Positions 11,087 to 23,739 of a stretch of 64,000 nucleotides of DNA are shown piece after piece; positions within the stretch are counted from its first letter, which is position 1, and the number at the start of each line of letters is the position of its first letter. The DNA is taken from NCBI GenBank assembly GCA_036362985.1, contig JAYGXS010000001.1, positions 11,945,836 through 12,009,835 of the forward strand, given 5' to 3'. Under the pieces are notes generated by a model that worked only from the letters and a program-made list of their open reading frames with translations, was not told the origin of the DNA and did not search any database. The translations under genes and the position numbers were made by a program. The stretch comes from Ligula intestinalis (taxonomy: Eukaryota; Platyhelminthes; Cestoda; Diphyllobothriidea; Diphyllobothriidae).

Positions 11087-11696
11087 ATGGAAGGAATTTG
11101 CTATGCTATTACGAAAGAGAGAACAAAACTACACTTTAATATTGATAATACTAAGCAAGAACTCCAATTTAAGTAAAATTGGTATAGTTAATATCCCTTC
11201 CAGAACTGGAAAGGTTTATCCAAAATTGTTTCGATTGAAGTCAAGCCAAGTTAAAGGGGTCAAATTTGTTTGCAGTATCATTAAACGATTTGTATTTTAA
11301 AAATTATGTTATGCTATGCATATGTTTAGCTATGCATAAGCGCGTGCTTCAAATTGCGGTTCAAATTTCTCGTCCTGCGTGGGAAATACTATTTTCAGGA
11401 TTTTGGACCATCTAGCACTCTATCGGACACACGCTATTAGCTATTGGATTCGTTTTCACAACATCCCCAGCCTCAGAAGCCACGGCAGGCACTAGTCAAA
11501 ATGAGCAGCATCTCCGTGACCGCCTTCCGTCAAAAATTCTCAGGGATTCCAGCTATCTACAAACGGCTGAGTCGTTCCAATATCCTTTCCATACAGTTAA
11601 CCGCTTTATACATATTGCATAGAGCTTTAATATCGCTTAAATTTACTTCGATCTATGATGGGAAGCAAAATTAAACGTACAACGCAACGTGTAAAA

Positions 11697-11780
11697 AGTC
11701 TGCCACGAGTGGGATTTGAACACAAAACCCGTGGTTCGCGGGCATCGGTCGTTACCATTAGACCACGAGAGCGCACGGTT
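11697..11780 (-). repeat. tRNA-like module next to CR1 element
   Basis: The minus strand 11774-11701 reads CTCGTGGTCTAATGGTAACG (A-box like) and GTGTTCAAATCCCACTCG (B-box like) with a loop TTCAAAT. The T stem has two mismatches and the acceptor stem does not pair well, so it is degenerate. It lies directly upstream of the CR1 ORF1, so the in-frame codons before 11838 are probably not part of ORF1. Confidence 0.5.
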
Positions 11781-11837
11781 TCCTCTGATTTAATTCAGGA
11801 TAGAAGACCAAATCGCAATTTCGAGGGTAGAAACCAC

Positions 11838-12970
11838 ATGGTTGCGGCAATGAAACTGTGCCCTGCTAAAAGGCCTAGAAGTCCTCGGAGCTCAATAGAC
11901 ACAAAGTGCGAAGACCGAGATGGCATATCAGACATGGAACTTTTCAAAGCATTTTCCGTCATGCAGAAGGATATGGTATGCCTTAAAACGGAATTAGTGG
12001 AACTGAAGTCACTTTTGCATATTTTTACGCATGGTTCGATGTCGGAGACGACTGAAAGCCGAGAAAAGGCCAAGACGAAGAAAACACAGGGGGTTTCCAT
12101 ACTTCGTAAGCAAACTACAGCAGAACCAGTAGTGGAACTCGACCTAGTCGAAGAGTCGAAAATCCTCGAAAATGTAGAAGACCCGGGAGTCGAGCCCTGT
12201 ACGTCGGGCCAACAGGCAGACGGTGTCGCCACTAAACTAGCAGACCACGATGAAGGGACTGAACATTTTTCTTACTCAAATGGTGTCCTGCTTAACACAG
12301 TCCCAAAAACCAAGCAGGTGGTTTCTAAGATACCAGTAAGAACTAGTCTGGTTGCGTCGCCCAAAAAGCCCAAGACGCCACCAACTACCAAACAAAAGGG
12401 TGGCCTTGGCACAAAAGAGGAGCTGTCGGGTCCTTCCAATTTTCAAATACCGGAGCTCAGGGATCTCACAGCCTAATTCGAGGATACTCACACGTCGGTA
12501 GAGAACTCTAATAAACCTCAGAGCCCGTTATTTAATCGCAGCCTGTGGATCGTCATACAAGGCATGCCTGAATCTTCTTCGGAGACCCCAAAGAATAGAA
12601 TTGACCAGGATATGGATTTATTCCGTGGATAAATTTAAATTTTCCTACATGAAAATGAAGAAATAGTGGTCCCCGTCCTAAAAGCATTCAGGATGGGCAT
12701 GAAGAAGGGTCCATATACGGACTCGGGTCAACCCAGACCAATCAAATTTATATTCAGGCACGAAGAACAAGCGAAGCTACTAATGAACAAGAAATCGCAA
12801 CTACAGAACAAGTAAAAAATGTTTTTTTTTCAGCGGGAGTACTCGCCGGTCGAGAGGGAGAAGTGGAGTGCACTGAAAACCGAACTCCACAGGAGATCCA
12901 ATGCGGGCGAGAGGAACCTGCGAATAATGAACGGGAAAATCATCCCCGCCTCTGGAGACAGCCGATAACG
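11838..12970 (+). pseudogene. CR1-like ORF1 (gag-like nucleic-acid-binding protein), decayed
   Basis: ORF1 proteins of CR1-type elements bind the element RNA. I take ATG 11838 (MVAAMKLCPAKRPRSP) as the start, because the codons before it come from the tRNA-like module. An acidic/leucine-rich stretch (FKAFSVMQKDMVCLKTELVE) looks like a short coiled coil, followed by a low-complexity basic region up to a stop at 12474. Homology continues past that stop in shifted frames: LWIVIQGMPESSSET near 12545, AFRMGMKKGPYTDSGQPRPI near 12690, and REYSPVEREKWSALKTEL near 12835. That motif order is typical of ORF1 in this group. It has at least two stops or frameshifts. It lies immediately before ORF2, which begins at 13072. 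Confidence 0.7.
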
Positions 12971-13071
12971 CTGAGTTTTACAGACAAAAAACAGACCAAA
13001 ACTCAGGCAATAAAGTAGCTAATTCGCAGAGACCTTCCGGCTCCCTCGACCCACAAATCGCTCAGAACTCT

Positions 13072-15913
13072 ATGCCGGCGAAACTGCGCTTTCTTTATAC
13101 GAACGCACAGAGTTTGCTTCAGAAGATGGACGAGCTCAAATTTTGTATAGCTGAACTACAGCCGGATTTCATATCCATTACAGAGACCTGGCTACAGGCC
13201 GACATAATGGATGCCAAAATTGTACCCAGAGAGTACCAAGCTTTTCGTCGGGACCGAATACATAGGAGGGGAGGAGGAATAACAGTGCTTGTCAAGAAGG
13301 GTATCATCGCGTCAGAACGCAAAATTGGTTCCTCTCATGATTGTGAAGCGCTATGGCTTAAACTGTAAACGCGTGGTGCACCCACTTTACATTTCATGAC
13401 TGTCTATAGACCACCAAATCAATCTCCAGAGGGTGGCGAGACATTGTTTGGACTAATGCGTGAACTGGCTCATAATGAAAATGCGCTGATCCCTGGAGAT
13501 TTTCACGCCCCACTGATGAACTGGGATGAGCTATCAATTAAGGGTTCTCATGAGTATTTTAGCTTCCGATTCTTAAAGCTGACGGCAGAATGTTGGATTC
13601 CCAACGAGAATAAAAGAAGCACAAACAGCGAACTGTTTGGACCTCGTATTATCGAAAGACCCGATTGATACAAGCTAAATTAGGCCAATCGCGCCTCTTG
13701 GAAAGAGTGATCATGTCATGATCCTGTGGGAATATGCTTCAAACACCAATAAACCGAGAAATACGGAGGTTCGGTTAGACTACTGGCGCGGAAATTACAC
13801 AAAATGAGAAATGAACTAGCAGCAATAAATTGGTATGACCTTCTAACCGGTTGTCCGGATGCCGACTGGAACACTGTCAGGGATCTTATAAGCGAAGTTA
13901 TGCATCGAAACTGTCCGCTGAAAAAACGTAAAAAAGGCGAGCAGGCCCCCTTGGTTAAGGCGAGATCTGAAGAGCCAAATAAACCGCAAGAACAAACTCT
14001 GGAGAAGGTACGCATCAACACACCAGCCTTCACACTGCGAAGAATTCTGCCAAAAGCGGAACGAGGTTAGATCAAACATTCGAAAAGCGCAGAAAGACTA
14101 CGAAGCGCAAAAAAATCGAGCGGGCCGTAACGAAGCCAAAGGTGCTCTGCAGTTACATCAACAGCAGGCTAAAAAACAAACACAGTTGCATTACTAAATG
14201 GTGAAAATAATGAGGAAATTATAGACAATCTCGAAAAGGTCGAACACCTTAGCAAGTTTTTTGCATCTGTTTTTATCGAGGAACTGCATTTTAATCCGAC
14301 AGACTTCCATACAGAGAGTAATGTTAGAATCATGGAGTTCCTCCGTTTCAGAGAAGAAGATGTAAACGATGAACCTCTTGCGCTCAATGAAGCTAAGTCT
14401 CCGGGTCCAGACAAAATACCAGCAAACGTACTGCAAGAGCTGGCTTTGGAACTTTCCAGACCACTTCCGCACATTTTTCAGCTGTCCTTTGATAGAGGCC
14501 TCCTCCCATCCCATTGAAAAGTTGCGAACATATACCCTATTCACAAGGGTGGATCCAGAACCAGCGCAAACAACTATGGACCAGTGAGCCTAACTTGCAT
14601 CTGTTGTAACGTTATGGAAAGGATCATCAAAAAGGCCACTATGAAGTTCCTCGAAGAAAAAGACTTCTTTGATGGTGCCCAACACGGGTTTCGAGGAAAC
14701 CACTCCTGCCTGACCAATGTGCTTTATTCTATGGAGCAGTGGTCCAAGTCATTAGACGAAATATCCCCCGTAGATGTTGTTTACTTAGACTTTAAAAAAG
14801 CCTTCGATAGTGTCCCTCACCAACGGCTACTCTACTAGGTTGGTGAATCCGGGATAAGGGGCAATTTACTAAATTGGGTAGGAGATTTTCTCATAAACCG
14901 ATCGCGGTCCGCGTGCTTTGGAAACGCAAAATCCTCTTCAGTGCCAGTTGCGAGTGGAGTGCCTCAGGGCTCCATTCTTGGGCCACTATTGTTCCTAATC
15001 TACGTCAACGACTCTACAGTCAGTAATGGAGTCTTGTTTGCAGATGATATTAAGATATGGCAACCCATCAGAAACGCTTATGATAAACAAACTCTGCAAG
15101 AATGACTTGACCGCCTAGGTGAATGATCCAAAAATTGGTTAATGCGGTTTAACTTTGAGAAGTGTGTCACATGTCAGCTCAAGACGAAGAAAGTGAGCAC
15201 GACGAATGACTCACACAAGTACGTTCTCGATGGAAGGTGCCTGTCGAACGTCAATGAACAAAAAGAGCTGGGTATGCCTATTGTGCGATCCCTTAAGCCG
15301 TCTTTACAGTGTGCTAGGGCTGCCAAGAGGGTGAACAGTGTTCTGTTTGCCATTAAGCGAACTTATGTCGACATCGATAAAAAAACTATTCGGCAAAATC
15401 GATAGAACATTTATTCGCTCACATTTGGAGTATGGCGTTCAGGTGTGGCGACCATGGATGCAAAAAGCTAACCAGATTCTGAAAAGAATTCAGCGAAGGG
15501 CAACGAAAATTGTGAAGGGCCTCAAGTCCTCATCTTACGAATGTAGACTAGAAGCACTTAACGTTTACCCCCTTGAGTATAGACAAATCTGCGGCGACCT
15601 CATACAGACGTACCGCCTTGTGAGAAATCGGGAGTGTGCCCTGAAAATTGATGACTTCTTCGCCTTCGCCACTTCAACCAACATCCGTGGGAATTCCCTC
15701 AAACTGCGGGGAACCCTATCCCATCTAGAGGTCCGCAAGCAGTCGTTCTCACAACGAGTCATCGGTGCCTGGAACAGACTGCCCAAGGAGGTCGTAATGG
15801 CGAACTCCACAGATGCGTTTAAACGGAAACTGGATGAACATCTACTTAACACTTACCGTTCACATTTACAAGGAAGCAGGAATAATTTACGCCCCGGAAA
15901 TACCCATAGATAA
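13072..15913 (+). pseudogene. CR1-like ORF2 (AP endonuclease + reverse transcriptase), decayed
   Basis: This is the replication protein of a CR1/Jockey-type non-LTR retrotransposon. The N-terminal AP-endonuclease shows YTNAQSL, TETWL, RRGGG and YRPP. The usual GDFN is GDFH, which changes a conserved Asn. RT motifs follow in order: SPGPDK (~14400), HKGG, QHGFR (~14680), LDFKKAFD (~14790), GVPQGSILGPLL (~14960) and FADD (~15040). The C-terminal region has LEYGVQVW and QRRATKIVKGL. Several breaks look like single-base changes, for example a TGA where Trp is expected at ~14515 and a TAG at ~14836. Others are frameshifts (between 13668 and 13804, and around 15130-15400). The longest open piece is the C-terminal 191 codons (15338-15913). 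It is a non-functional copy in sense orientation with ORF1. Confidence 0.9.
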
Positions 15914-16150
15914 AACTTTACATTTGTATATGCTTCTCATTATTTTACAGTCACACATTTTATGTAGGATATATTGTGTACACAAGAGACTATTCTGACT
16001 GCTCACATGCACACGTTAAAATTTGTACATGTATACATGTTACTCACTTTTTATAGTGACATATTGTAGGTTGGATATATCATGCATACTGTTTTCAATA
16101 GAGTCTTCAAAGGCATTGCCTACTACCCTAAATATACTGCACTATTCTGT
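15914..16150 (+). repeat. CR1 3' flank with ~100 bp duplication
   Basis: TATGCTTCTCATTATTTTAC...TGTAGGATATATTGTGTACA (15928-15980) is repeated in variant form at 16030-16085 (ATGTTACTCACTTTTTATAG...GTTGGATATATCATGCATAC). This is probably the 3' UTR of the CR1 copy. I did not see a clean terminal microsatellite. Confidence 0.4.
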
Positions 16151-16299
16151 GAAGATTTTTTTGCACAAAATGCAGTAACAGAAGGATTTTTTTGAATGCA
16201 CCAATAAATCTCGAGTGTCCTTCAATAAAAACCAAATGCCTAACATGTTTTCGCGTATTTAAGACAAAGTAGCTTTCATTTGATGAAAGTCGTGACGAA

Positions 16300-17110
16300 A
16301 TATAGATTTTTGTATACTTTACGTTTACTTTTTGCTTTTTTTAGAATCGGAACAGACGAAAGAATAATGAGTAGTTCAAAATGGCAATGTACATGGCCAG
16401 TTTTTTTAGATTTCGTCAGTTTATAAATGGATGTGGAATAAATCTACTCAAAGTAAGGTAATCCATTAAAAAGAGAAAAGTAAGTTCTTTCCTCCCCAGT
16501 CAAATTGAATCGTTTATCTTCAGAAAACTTAAAGAAATTCTCAAAAGTATCAAATATCATTGTGACATTGCGTTGGAGAAAGTTAACATACGCAGAAGTT
16601 CGTCAACAGAATATCTAATCAAAGTGATTTCGAAAAGGTAACCTTTTATGGAAAGATTTTTATATATCGTAGGAATAGTAGTTTCACAAATCCAGTGCGG
16701 ACAAGATTTACCCTCGACAATATGTTTTGCTGTTTTGAGGCTTTTATCTAGATCAAAATCGTTGCCATATTCATTAAAACTAATATCGGAAAACACTTGA
16801 TTTCACTAAATGCTTTTTATATCGATCTTATTTAAAAAGGCTTTGGTGTAAACGTCGAACAAATGCAGAATTCATAAATTTATCAAAGACGACACTAAAA
16901 AAGGAAAATTATGACATACTTTTGTTGATGACATTGAATAAATACTTATCTTTTAAGATTACAGTTAACAGAATAGCTTAACTAAAGAAAGGTTCTTTAT
17001 ATGTATAGAAAGTGGTTGCTTCAAGTTTTGAATTTAACACAATATCTAAATTAACTGTTTTAATTTATAGCTCTTTTTTACATCTCCAAAATCACGGAAT
17101 TATCGATAAA
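16300..17110 (+). repeat. AT-rich repeat I, copy 2
   Basis: This is very AT-rich and shares ordered blocks with 6840-7800, such as AGAAAGTTAACATACGCAGA and the GAATATCTAATC block. No frame shows a domain. Confidence 0.4.
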
Positions 17111-17814
17111 ATTTTATTTTTTCTTTACAAACACTTAGTAATTCCTATAGTTCTTTGAAGTACCTAATATGCCTGATGCAGTTCATCATTATTTTTTAAT
17201 CTTCCTAAATGCATTCACATTGGTATTCGAGCAATGACCAAACTTATGCAAAATTATGAAAATTGCATGGTCTGTGGTGACTACTGTAAGTAGTCAACAG
17301 TTAATGCGTATGGTTGTTGCAGGCAGCCGCAAGGAAACTTGTTAAAAAACTGGAATTTATGAGTGAAAGGGGGGCTACGCTTTATTTTGAAAATATTATT
17401 CAACAACGTTAAGCGAAAACGACCTCAATTCAGCATGAATAAAATTTTGTACAAAAAAGCAAATAACATCAGAAGTTCACAAGCATAACATAATGTCTGA
17501 AGAATCGGATGATCAACATAATGGAGAGTCGTCCTAAAATTTGCACTAAACCATAGTTGCAAAAGGATAGGGTATTGTCCTTTAAATTTAAATTTATGCA
17601 AAATCAGACTTCCTTCAAAATGGCGCTAGCTTCGTGCGCTAGTGATCTTATTGTCGTTGTTCAAATAATCAAAGAGGGATAAAGATGGGTTCACAGTGAA
17701 CGTATTAAGCCATCTGAGGTATATACAATACAGTTCCGAATTCGTTCAACATGCAATACTGATAAAAGGTTAGCTTAGACATTTCAGCCAGGAAAGGTTG
17801 CTGGCTTTATAACG

Positions 17815-18495
17815 AGCTTCTTTCTGACATCTAGCAAAAATATATACTGTGAAAAGTGATAACATATATCGTATGCATTGTTATCATTGATTTTTGAATG
17901 CCTTTATAAATGCAAATATATTTGATGAAGACATGCACAAAAACATTCTTTCTTAGGCACGTTCGTTAGAAAATCATGTCTTCCTTAAACATTATACTTA
18001 AAGAAAGGGTATCCTTTGGTCTTAGAAAAATTTCCTATGATGAGATTTTTTACGATTGCAAGGTACTCATTCGTGATAAATCGTATCCATCATTTTATTA
18101 ATGCTGCTTATAACTTATACAACATGATCCACATCTATTTCAACATTTTATGAGAACAAGGTGACTTCCTTGTCCGTCTATAGGAAAAAGCGTATTTTTC
18201 CTTAAACAGGATGTACACAGCGCACAGTTTTTAGACCTTGAATTCAGGTGTGGCAGTCAGTAGGTCTAAAAATCATTCGGCAATTGATAAACTTGGTTAA
18301 AACCGAAAGATGTCCTTTTTAAGTATAAAATGTAAAGCAGGCGTGATTTTCTTCCAATTAAGTACAAGAAATATTCTGCATATTTTCTATAAAATATATT
18401 TGAATTTATAAAGGCAGTCAAAATCACTGATAAAAAAGCAGTCAGAATGATGCTCGTTAAAAAGACACCATCATATCGTTGCTGAAATGACATGA
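17815..18495. mobile_element. Foldback (MITE-like) repeat F, copy 1
   Basis: The left end reads GCTTCTTTCTGACATCTAGCAAAAATATA...TTTATAAATGCAAATATATTTGATG. The right end carries its inverse (AAAATATATTTGAATTTATAAAGGCAG...AAAAAAGCAGTCAGAATGATG). The terminal inverted repeats are ~180 bp, imperfect, around an AT-rich centre. A better-kept copy lies at 22785-23435, with pieces at 41870-42440, 45340-45620 and 62640-63035. No transposase is encoded. Confidence 0.6.
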
Positions 18496-18499
18496 TAAC

Positions 18500-19740
18500 A
18501 GGCTATATGATAACCAGTATTACAACCTTACTCCAGGCACGGTAGCGAATGAGCATCGATCTGTCGCAAATGTTGGCACCTTGTACGAATTCGGAAAATG
18601 GTGGCTAATTTTTAAAGACGCGCTTGATTTTATGACGAAAATATCTGAGAATTGCAGTTTATCATAATAAATAATTAAACTCTGCCAAAATATAAACTTT
18701 TAGCTAAAGAAGACACTTCATAATTTTGCTTTAATATTTCATATTATAATCTACTGACCGCATGTGTGATCAGAGAACATCTTGGCCTTCCAGGCAAGTG
18801 ATCGCTCGACAAATTTTCCTGACAACCATTTTAACTGAAGCAGCTTCCTCCTGCTTAGCACAATTTTTTGTGCATGCGGTCTAGTAAACGCATCCCTCGT
18901 CCGCTTTCTGACATTAAAAATGAGCAGAATACTGAAACGGAGACCTAACTAGTTCAATAGACATCATACGCATTGCAGCTTTTTTTTTAGTTATGCGTGG
19001 ATCTTTTTCATTTTCTCTGAACCCTGGCAAAGTCAACCCCCAGCTTTGGTGGCGGTTAGAAACGACAGCTACGTGTGAAGGGCTGAAATCCGTGGATAAT
19101 TAAGCGTCCTCTGAAATACTTATAATAACCGATTTTAATGATTGAACACTAAATACGCCTTGAAATATCATTCCATAACACTTTACTATTGTTTCAAAGT
19201 TATCGTACATCATAACTCTTTAAAACCTTACAGGTTCGCATGCATGTGAGAGGAAGTAAATCAAACTCGCTTAAAAAGGCCGCGTAAATAGCCTAATTTT
19301 TTATATTTGTTTTTGATGTCCTTTTAACTTTAAATAGAATTTGTAGAATGCGCGCACAAAAACGTACCCAGCTGCATCCGGTTTCGATAAATTACGCTTC
19401 CTTCAACTTTTATTTTCAGTGATACAATTTTATCTTTTACGATTCTAAGGAGCATTCTTTTGAAAGTCCCGGTTTACTTTGAGCCCCAACTGCTGGTCAC
19501 TTTATGCGGTTTGCCATTTTAAAAAAGTGTGCACTTTCCTTTAAATGAGTTATATATTTGACTATCACATTATATATTTCACCAGAAACTATAATAAATG
19601 TAAAAATAAAAAGGTAATATAACGGTTCAAAATTGTACAGTTATCAAATTCAGTACAGTATTTGCATAAAATGCAGCTTTGTTCAAAACGAGTACAAGAA
19701 ATGCTCATTTTGTGCATGTCTTATATTGCCTACAGTAGAT
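18500..19740. other. AT-rich stretch with a partial repeat F
   Basis: Around 19290-19470 the blocks TTTTTGATGTCCTTTTAACTT, AATTACGCTTCCTTCAACTTT and TTATTTTCAG resemble one half of repeat F. Elsewhere I see no gene or clear repeat. Confidence 0.4.
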
Positions 19741-19744
19741 CCCC

Positions 19745-20005
19745 TAACTCATGACATGTGAAGATCGAAATTTGAGATGGTGTTTTCACCCTTATTTAAG
19801 GCTGTTTATTTTGCTTATAGCATTGGCTTGAGACGCAAAATGCTGTTTTTTAGGAAAATTTCTTTTCAAATCTGCGTACTGAAGGGAAGAGTGGGCCAAA
19901 ATCAAAGTTTCTTGACATCTAAGGAATTGTCAAAGCAACTGAATGCTGTGCAACGAAACGTTTTGTTTTTTCGCGTTTTAGTATAAAATGGCATTAATAT
20001 AGGCC
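19745..20005. repeat. AT-rich repeat H, copy 2
   Basis: This is the counterpart of 5020-5290 and shares the CTGTTTATTTTGCTTATAG, GAGACGCAAAATGCTGTTTT and CAAAGTTTCTTGACATCTAA blocks. The frame 19777-19986 is not conserved in the other copy. Confidence 0.55.
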
Positions 20006-20254
20006 ATACGGACGGATAAATTCGTTTTGCAAGCAAGTGTGAAAGCAGTTCGGCCATATAAAATTACAAGCTTAAAGTCACGACCTGGAAAGAGATAATA
20101 TGTGTGCAGTTTATAGACCAGCTTGTGCGTGACTCGCCCAGGCGAGCATGTAAGCTTTGCGGGACTCATTCATATTCGACAACAACAAGATCCCATTAAG
20201 CATGGCAGTTGTGACAAAAGGTCTAATAGTACAATTCTGAAGCTGTTTCGCACT

Positions 20255-21165
20255 GCGGCTTACGTGGGCGGGAGATGGCTTTGCCAATACATGGAGCCTT
20301 CGGTTGAACCCCAGACCTGCCTGCTAAATGTTTAGTACGTGGCGCCCATAGAATAAGTGCACAAGCTGTCTCGGGTGTCCAGATGTCGAGTTCCATCTGA
20401 TCGTCTCTGCGGCCGCAAAACATATTGGACAGGGGTCACGATAGACGAAACCAAACGGCCCACCCTGATTTATTCGGACTTCGATTCAACAACAGTGGGC
20501 AGTCTGCACCTTGAGCCCCAGACAAATGCACCCATTGGTGTGTAAAGGTTTCTCCTTCTTTACCGCTAGCGTAGTGTTGTTCCGACAGGCTTTTAGGATG
20601 TCAGAGAAGCTAGACCCATTATGACGTGGAGCCAGTACACAGTAGTTTTTCCGAACCATTTCAAGTTCATTTCTCAGAAAAAAGAAAACAACTTAACCGT
20701 CCCAGCGCTCGACCGGTCTTCTGCCCTCTCTGACAAAGTACACAGCCACCGATGTTTTTGCCTCGTATTCTTGTTTTTTTTTACTACAGCCAACTATCGG
20801 TACTAGCAGATGTTTGCCAAATCACATCCCCTTCCTTCATTCATCTCGTTACGCCAAGTTATTATTTTCAGAAAACATGCGCTTTTCGTCCACAAGCCTC
20901 TGCAGCCGACCATAACTCCAGCCCAGGGGAAATCTGCCCAAAAATGCAAAACTGTCGGTTTTTCTTGCCTTCTATGTTTTTCTCAGACCGCTAGCATGGG
21001 GTCCTCCCCCTTCCCCTACCGACGAGGCGAGGTGTCGTGCAGTGCCAGGTCACCGGCAGGAATGAAAAGCCATCTATCATACGAGCATTTTGGTCGCAGT
21101 TTCCGTCTCTGTGAGATTCCGCCGTAAACAATATGAGCTAGTCTGTTCGGTCCGCAATTCATCTG
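20255..21165 (+). repeat. Repeat E, copy 1 (~0.9 kb, inverse copy at 33.4 kb)
   Basis: This aligns along its length with the minus strand of 33415-34275. Shared blocks include GGGTCACGATAGACGAA, TTGTTCCGACAGGCTTTTAG (with one change), GCTTTTCGTCCACAAGCCTC, GACCATAACTCCAGCCCAGG, GCAAAACTGTCGGTTTTTC and GTCGTGCAGTGCCAGGTCAC. No frame is conserved between copies and there is no recognisable domain, so it is an unclassified interspersed repeat. Confidence 0.65.
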
Positions 21166-21169
21166 AAAG

Positions 21170-22780
21170 AGCCTAAAGTCTGCCGGATTTCGCGAACCAA
21201 TTAAAACAAATCCATGTGAAATAAAAAGCGCTTTTTCAATAAGTGCGATTTTTAGGGTGTTCGGCACGATTTACGTTCAATGGTTGGCATCATTCTGTGA
21301 TTTGAGGGACTTTGGGCTACGCTGCACGCTTAAGTGATGTGCAAATCCACCCAAGAAATTAATTTAAACCTATGGCTCGTTTCAGGATTTAAAGTAAAGT
21401 TTCCCGACATACGTCAACTACTGGAATACAGACCACTACTCTACCAATCCTCCTGATTGACTTTTGTGTTTAAGGGACAAATTGCAGCGAAGCAATAGGT
21501 GGGGGAAGAACACTAATACATTTAGAGAGAAAAAAAATGCTTCATTTTGAGGGTAGCATCCATAGTTCCCACATGAATGGCAAACATATAAAAATGGCAG
21601 CTGAAGGGTGTAAGGAGACTTATGGTCTGGCCGTATCTGTCAATGCAGACAGCGTGTTATCAGGGTGAGTGAGCCGGTCGGCGGTGGAGCGCCCGGGAGG
21701 CTGCCATCCTACGCCCTCATAAAGTGCATCCAGTTCACTTTACCGATTAGCACTGTTTACATTTTGCGGCCAACGACAGTATCTCGTCAGTGCGCCAACT
21801 TTCGCCTCAGTAACCCCACGCTGTGGGGTCATTGCTTTGCCTTCAAGCCTACGCAGGGCGCCGAGCCGCCATTCATCTGCGTGACCGACGTCGGCGAACG
21901 CGTAATCTGCGCAAAAAATAAGCTAAACAGTATTGTCTCTTTCACCTTCCGACCCCTTTCCGTGCTGCCTACTGGACGTGAATGACCTATGATCAAATGC
22001 AAAATAGCCGACTTTCCATTCCTCTTCTGCAGCGGCCTTATATATACCTTTCATAAAAAAGTAGTTAAAGAAATTTATCCCTCCCTCCCCCTCCCCCCGT
22101 CCTCGTACAGGTCTTAACCTCCTTTCGTTGATTTTATTTGCGTCTCGTTAGGCTCGTGTAGACAAATATGTTTCATTTCACCTGGAAAAGAACCGTTGTT
22201 GATTCCGGGATCCATAGGCAAGTTTGAAGATTCCAATGAGGGTCCTTCGTCTACTAACTATCTTGGTGGAGTGCTTGTCACTGCACAGGTCCAAAAGAAT
22301 TCTCTTTAATCCGTGGCAATGTCCTATTCACGCAGAACCAGCCATTACAAGTAGCTATAAAAGTCAACATCAAATTTACGTACAATAGGAAGTATTCTGA
22401 AATTACTCAGTTCCACTACTTAAGGCGCCCTCATAAATAGCTAGTTAATTTCGCTTGAGCTTTCAAAGCAAATGTCTTACGGTTTCTGATCTATTTGCTG
22501 CAGATTGCCGAAGTTTACAAATAATTCATTATCACTCGGAAATCGACCGTAAAGCGCAAACGAAAACTTCGAAATTTAAATGAATAACCTTGCATGAATT
22601 TTATTGTCAAATTAAATAGAAAAAAGTTATACTACAGTATAGCGAGTTCTGCAAGAAAAATTCTGCAATTTGAAAAAGACTGGTAATCACTCGCAAAACA
22701 ACAGTGAGTAAGGTTGCAGTACTGCTTATCCTACAGTCCAATTTCAATTATTTTAAGTCATGCTAGGATGCTGACTCTGT
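21170..22780. other. No gene seen
   Basis: One frame (21665-21985, 106 codons) lacks any recognisable domain. 22075-22105 is a C-rich low-complexity tract. Confidence 0.45.
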
Positions 22781-22784
22781 GATA

Positions 22785-23435
22785 AGCTTCTTTCTGACAG
22801 CTGCGAAAAATTTTATTCTGTAAAAAAATGACTTCTCAAGTAGTATGCATTTTTATCATTGATTCAAATATATTATATGCAAAGCATGCACGAAAAATCC
22901 TCTTTTGTATTTTTTTTATAGCAAATTACGCCTTCTTTGAATTTTATTCTTAAAGGAAGGGTTGACGTCGGTTTTAAAAAAGGTTCTAGATTGCCCAATG
23001 TTTTTGAAACCTACCGACTGCTAGAACAGAATTCAAGTTTTAAAAACTGAATGCCATGTTCATGCTGTCCTTACCTATGGTTTGAGGAAGCGGCAGCTCT
23101 CATGTAATTTCGCAATAGACATAGGTCATGCTGTATATATCAGGGGCAGCATCAACAAATTGACGGATACGATGTATTATGAATGAACATCACACAGTTG
23201 TAAAAAGCTCAGAACTAGAATTCTTTAAAACCGAAGGATAATCTTCTTTTAAGAATAAAATTTAAAGAAGGTGTAATTAGCTTTCAAATATTTACACGAA
23301 AGGATTTAATGTGTATGCTTTCCATAAAATATATTTAAATATATAAAGGCAGTCAAAATCAATGATAAAAATGCAAAGTATTTAAGAAGCCATTTTATAC
23401 ACCATCAACTTTTTTGCAGCCGTCAGAAATATCTT
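22785..23435. mobile_element. Foldback (MITE-like) repeat F, copy 2
   Basis: The left end TTTCTGACAGCTGCGAAAAAT is mirrored at the right end by TTTTTTGCAGCCGTCAGAAAT. Inside, TTTTTATCATTGATTC, ATATATTATATGCA and TTCTTTGAATTTTATTCTTAA are mirrored by AATCAATGATAAAAATGCA, AATATATAAAGGCAG and TTAAGAATAAAATTTAAAGAA. Each arm is ~200 bp. This is the clearest copy of the family. Confidence 0.7.
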
Positions 23436-23536
23436 GTGGCGGACTGAGAAGTCTGCGCCAAGTGACTGCCAGAGTGTCTCCGGGATGATTGTGATAGCTG
23501 ACCCAGTGTCCAGTCGTAAGCTAACTGTGTGGCCGC

Positions 23537-23700
23537 AACTTACCATACTAACAGGCTAGGTACTTGCTAAAAGGCCCATTTGGGGTTGACAGGGTTTCAA
23601 CACAAATATACACCTACAATTTCGGTCTACGCCTATTGAACTTATATATACTGATATATACCGCGATCAAAAATTAATTTCTCTGGAGATTTAAAACCTG
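23537..23700 (+). repeat. Repeat K, copy 1
   Basis: This aligns with 42735-42985. Shared blocks are CTTACCATACTAACAG, ATTTCGGTCTACGCCTAT (CTATACCTAT in the other copy) and AAATTAATTTCT. This copy lacks the long hairpin present at 42735. Confidence 0.5.
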
Positions 23701-23739
23701 AACTAACTGTGTGGCCGTTTAGATGGAGATGAACGAACT

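Noticed and set aside
10950..11300. 116-codon protein
   Set aside because: The frame runs through 100 N.
11701..11774. Minus-strand tRNA gene
   Set aside because: The T stem has two mismatches, the acceptor stem does not pair and the anticodon arm is poor. It is a tRNA-like repeat head.
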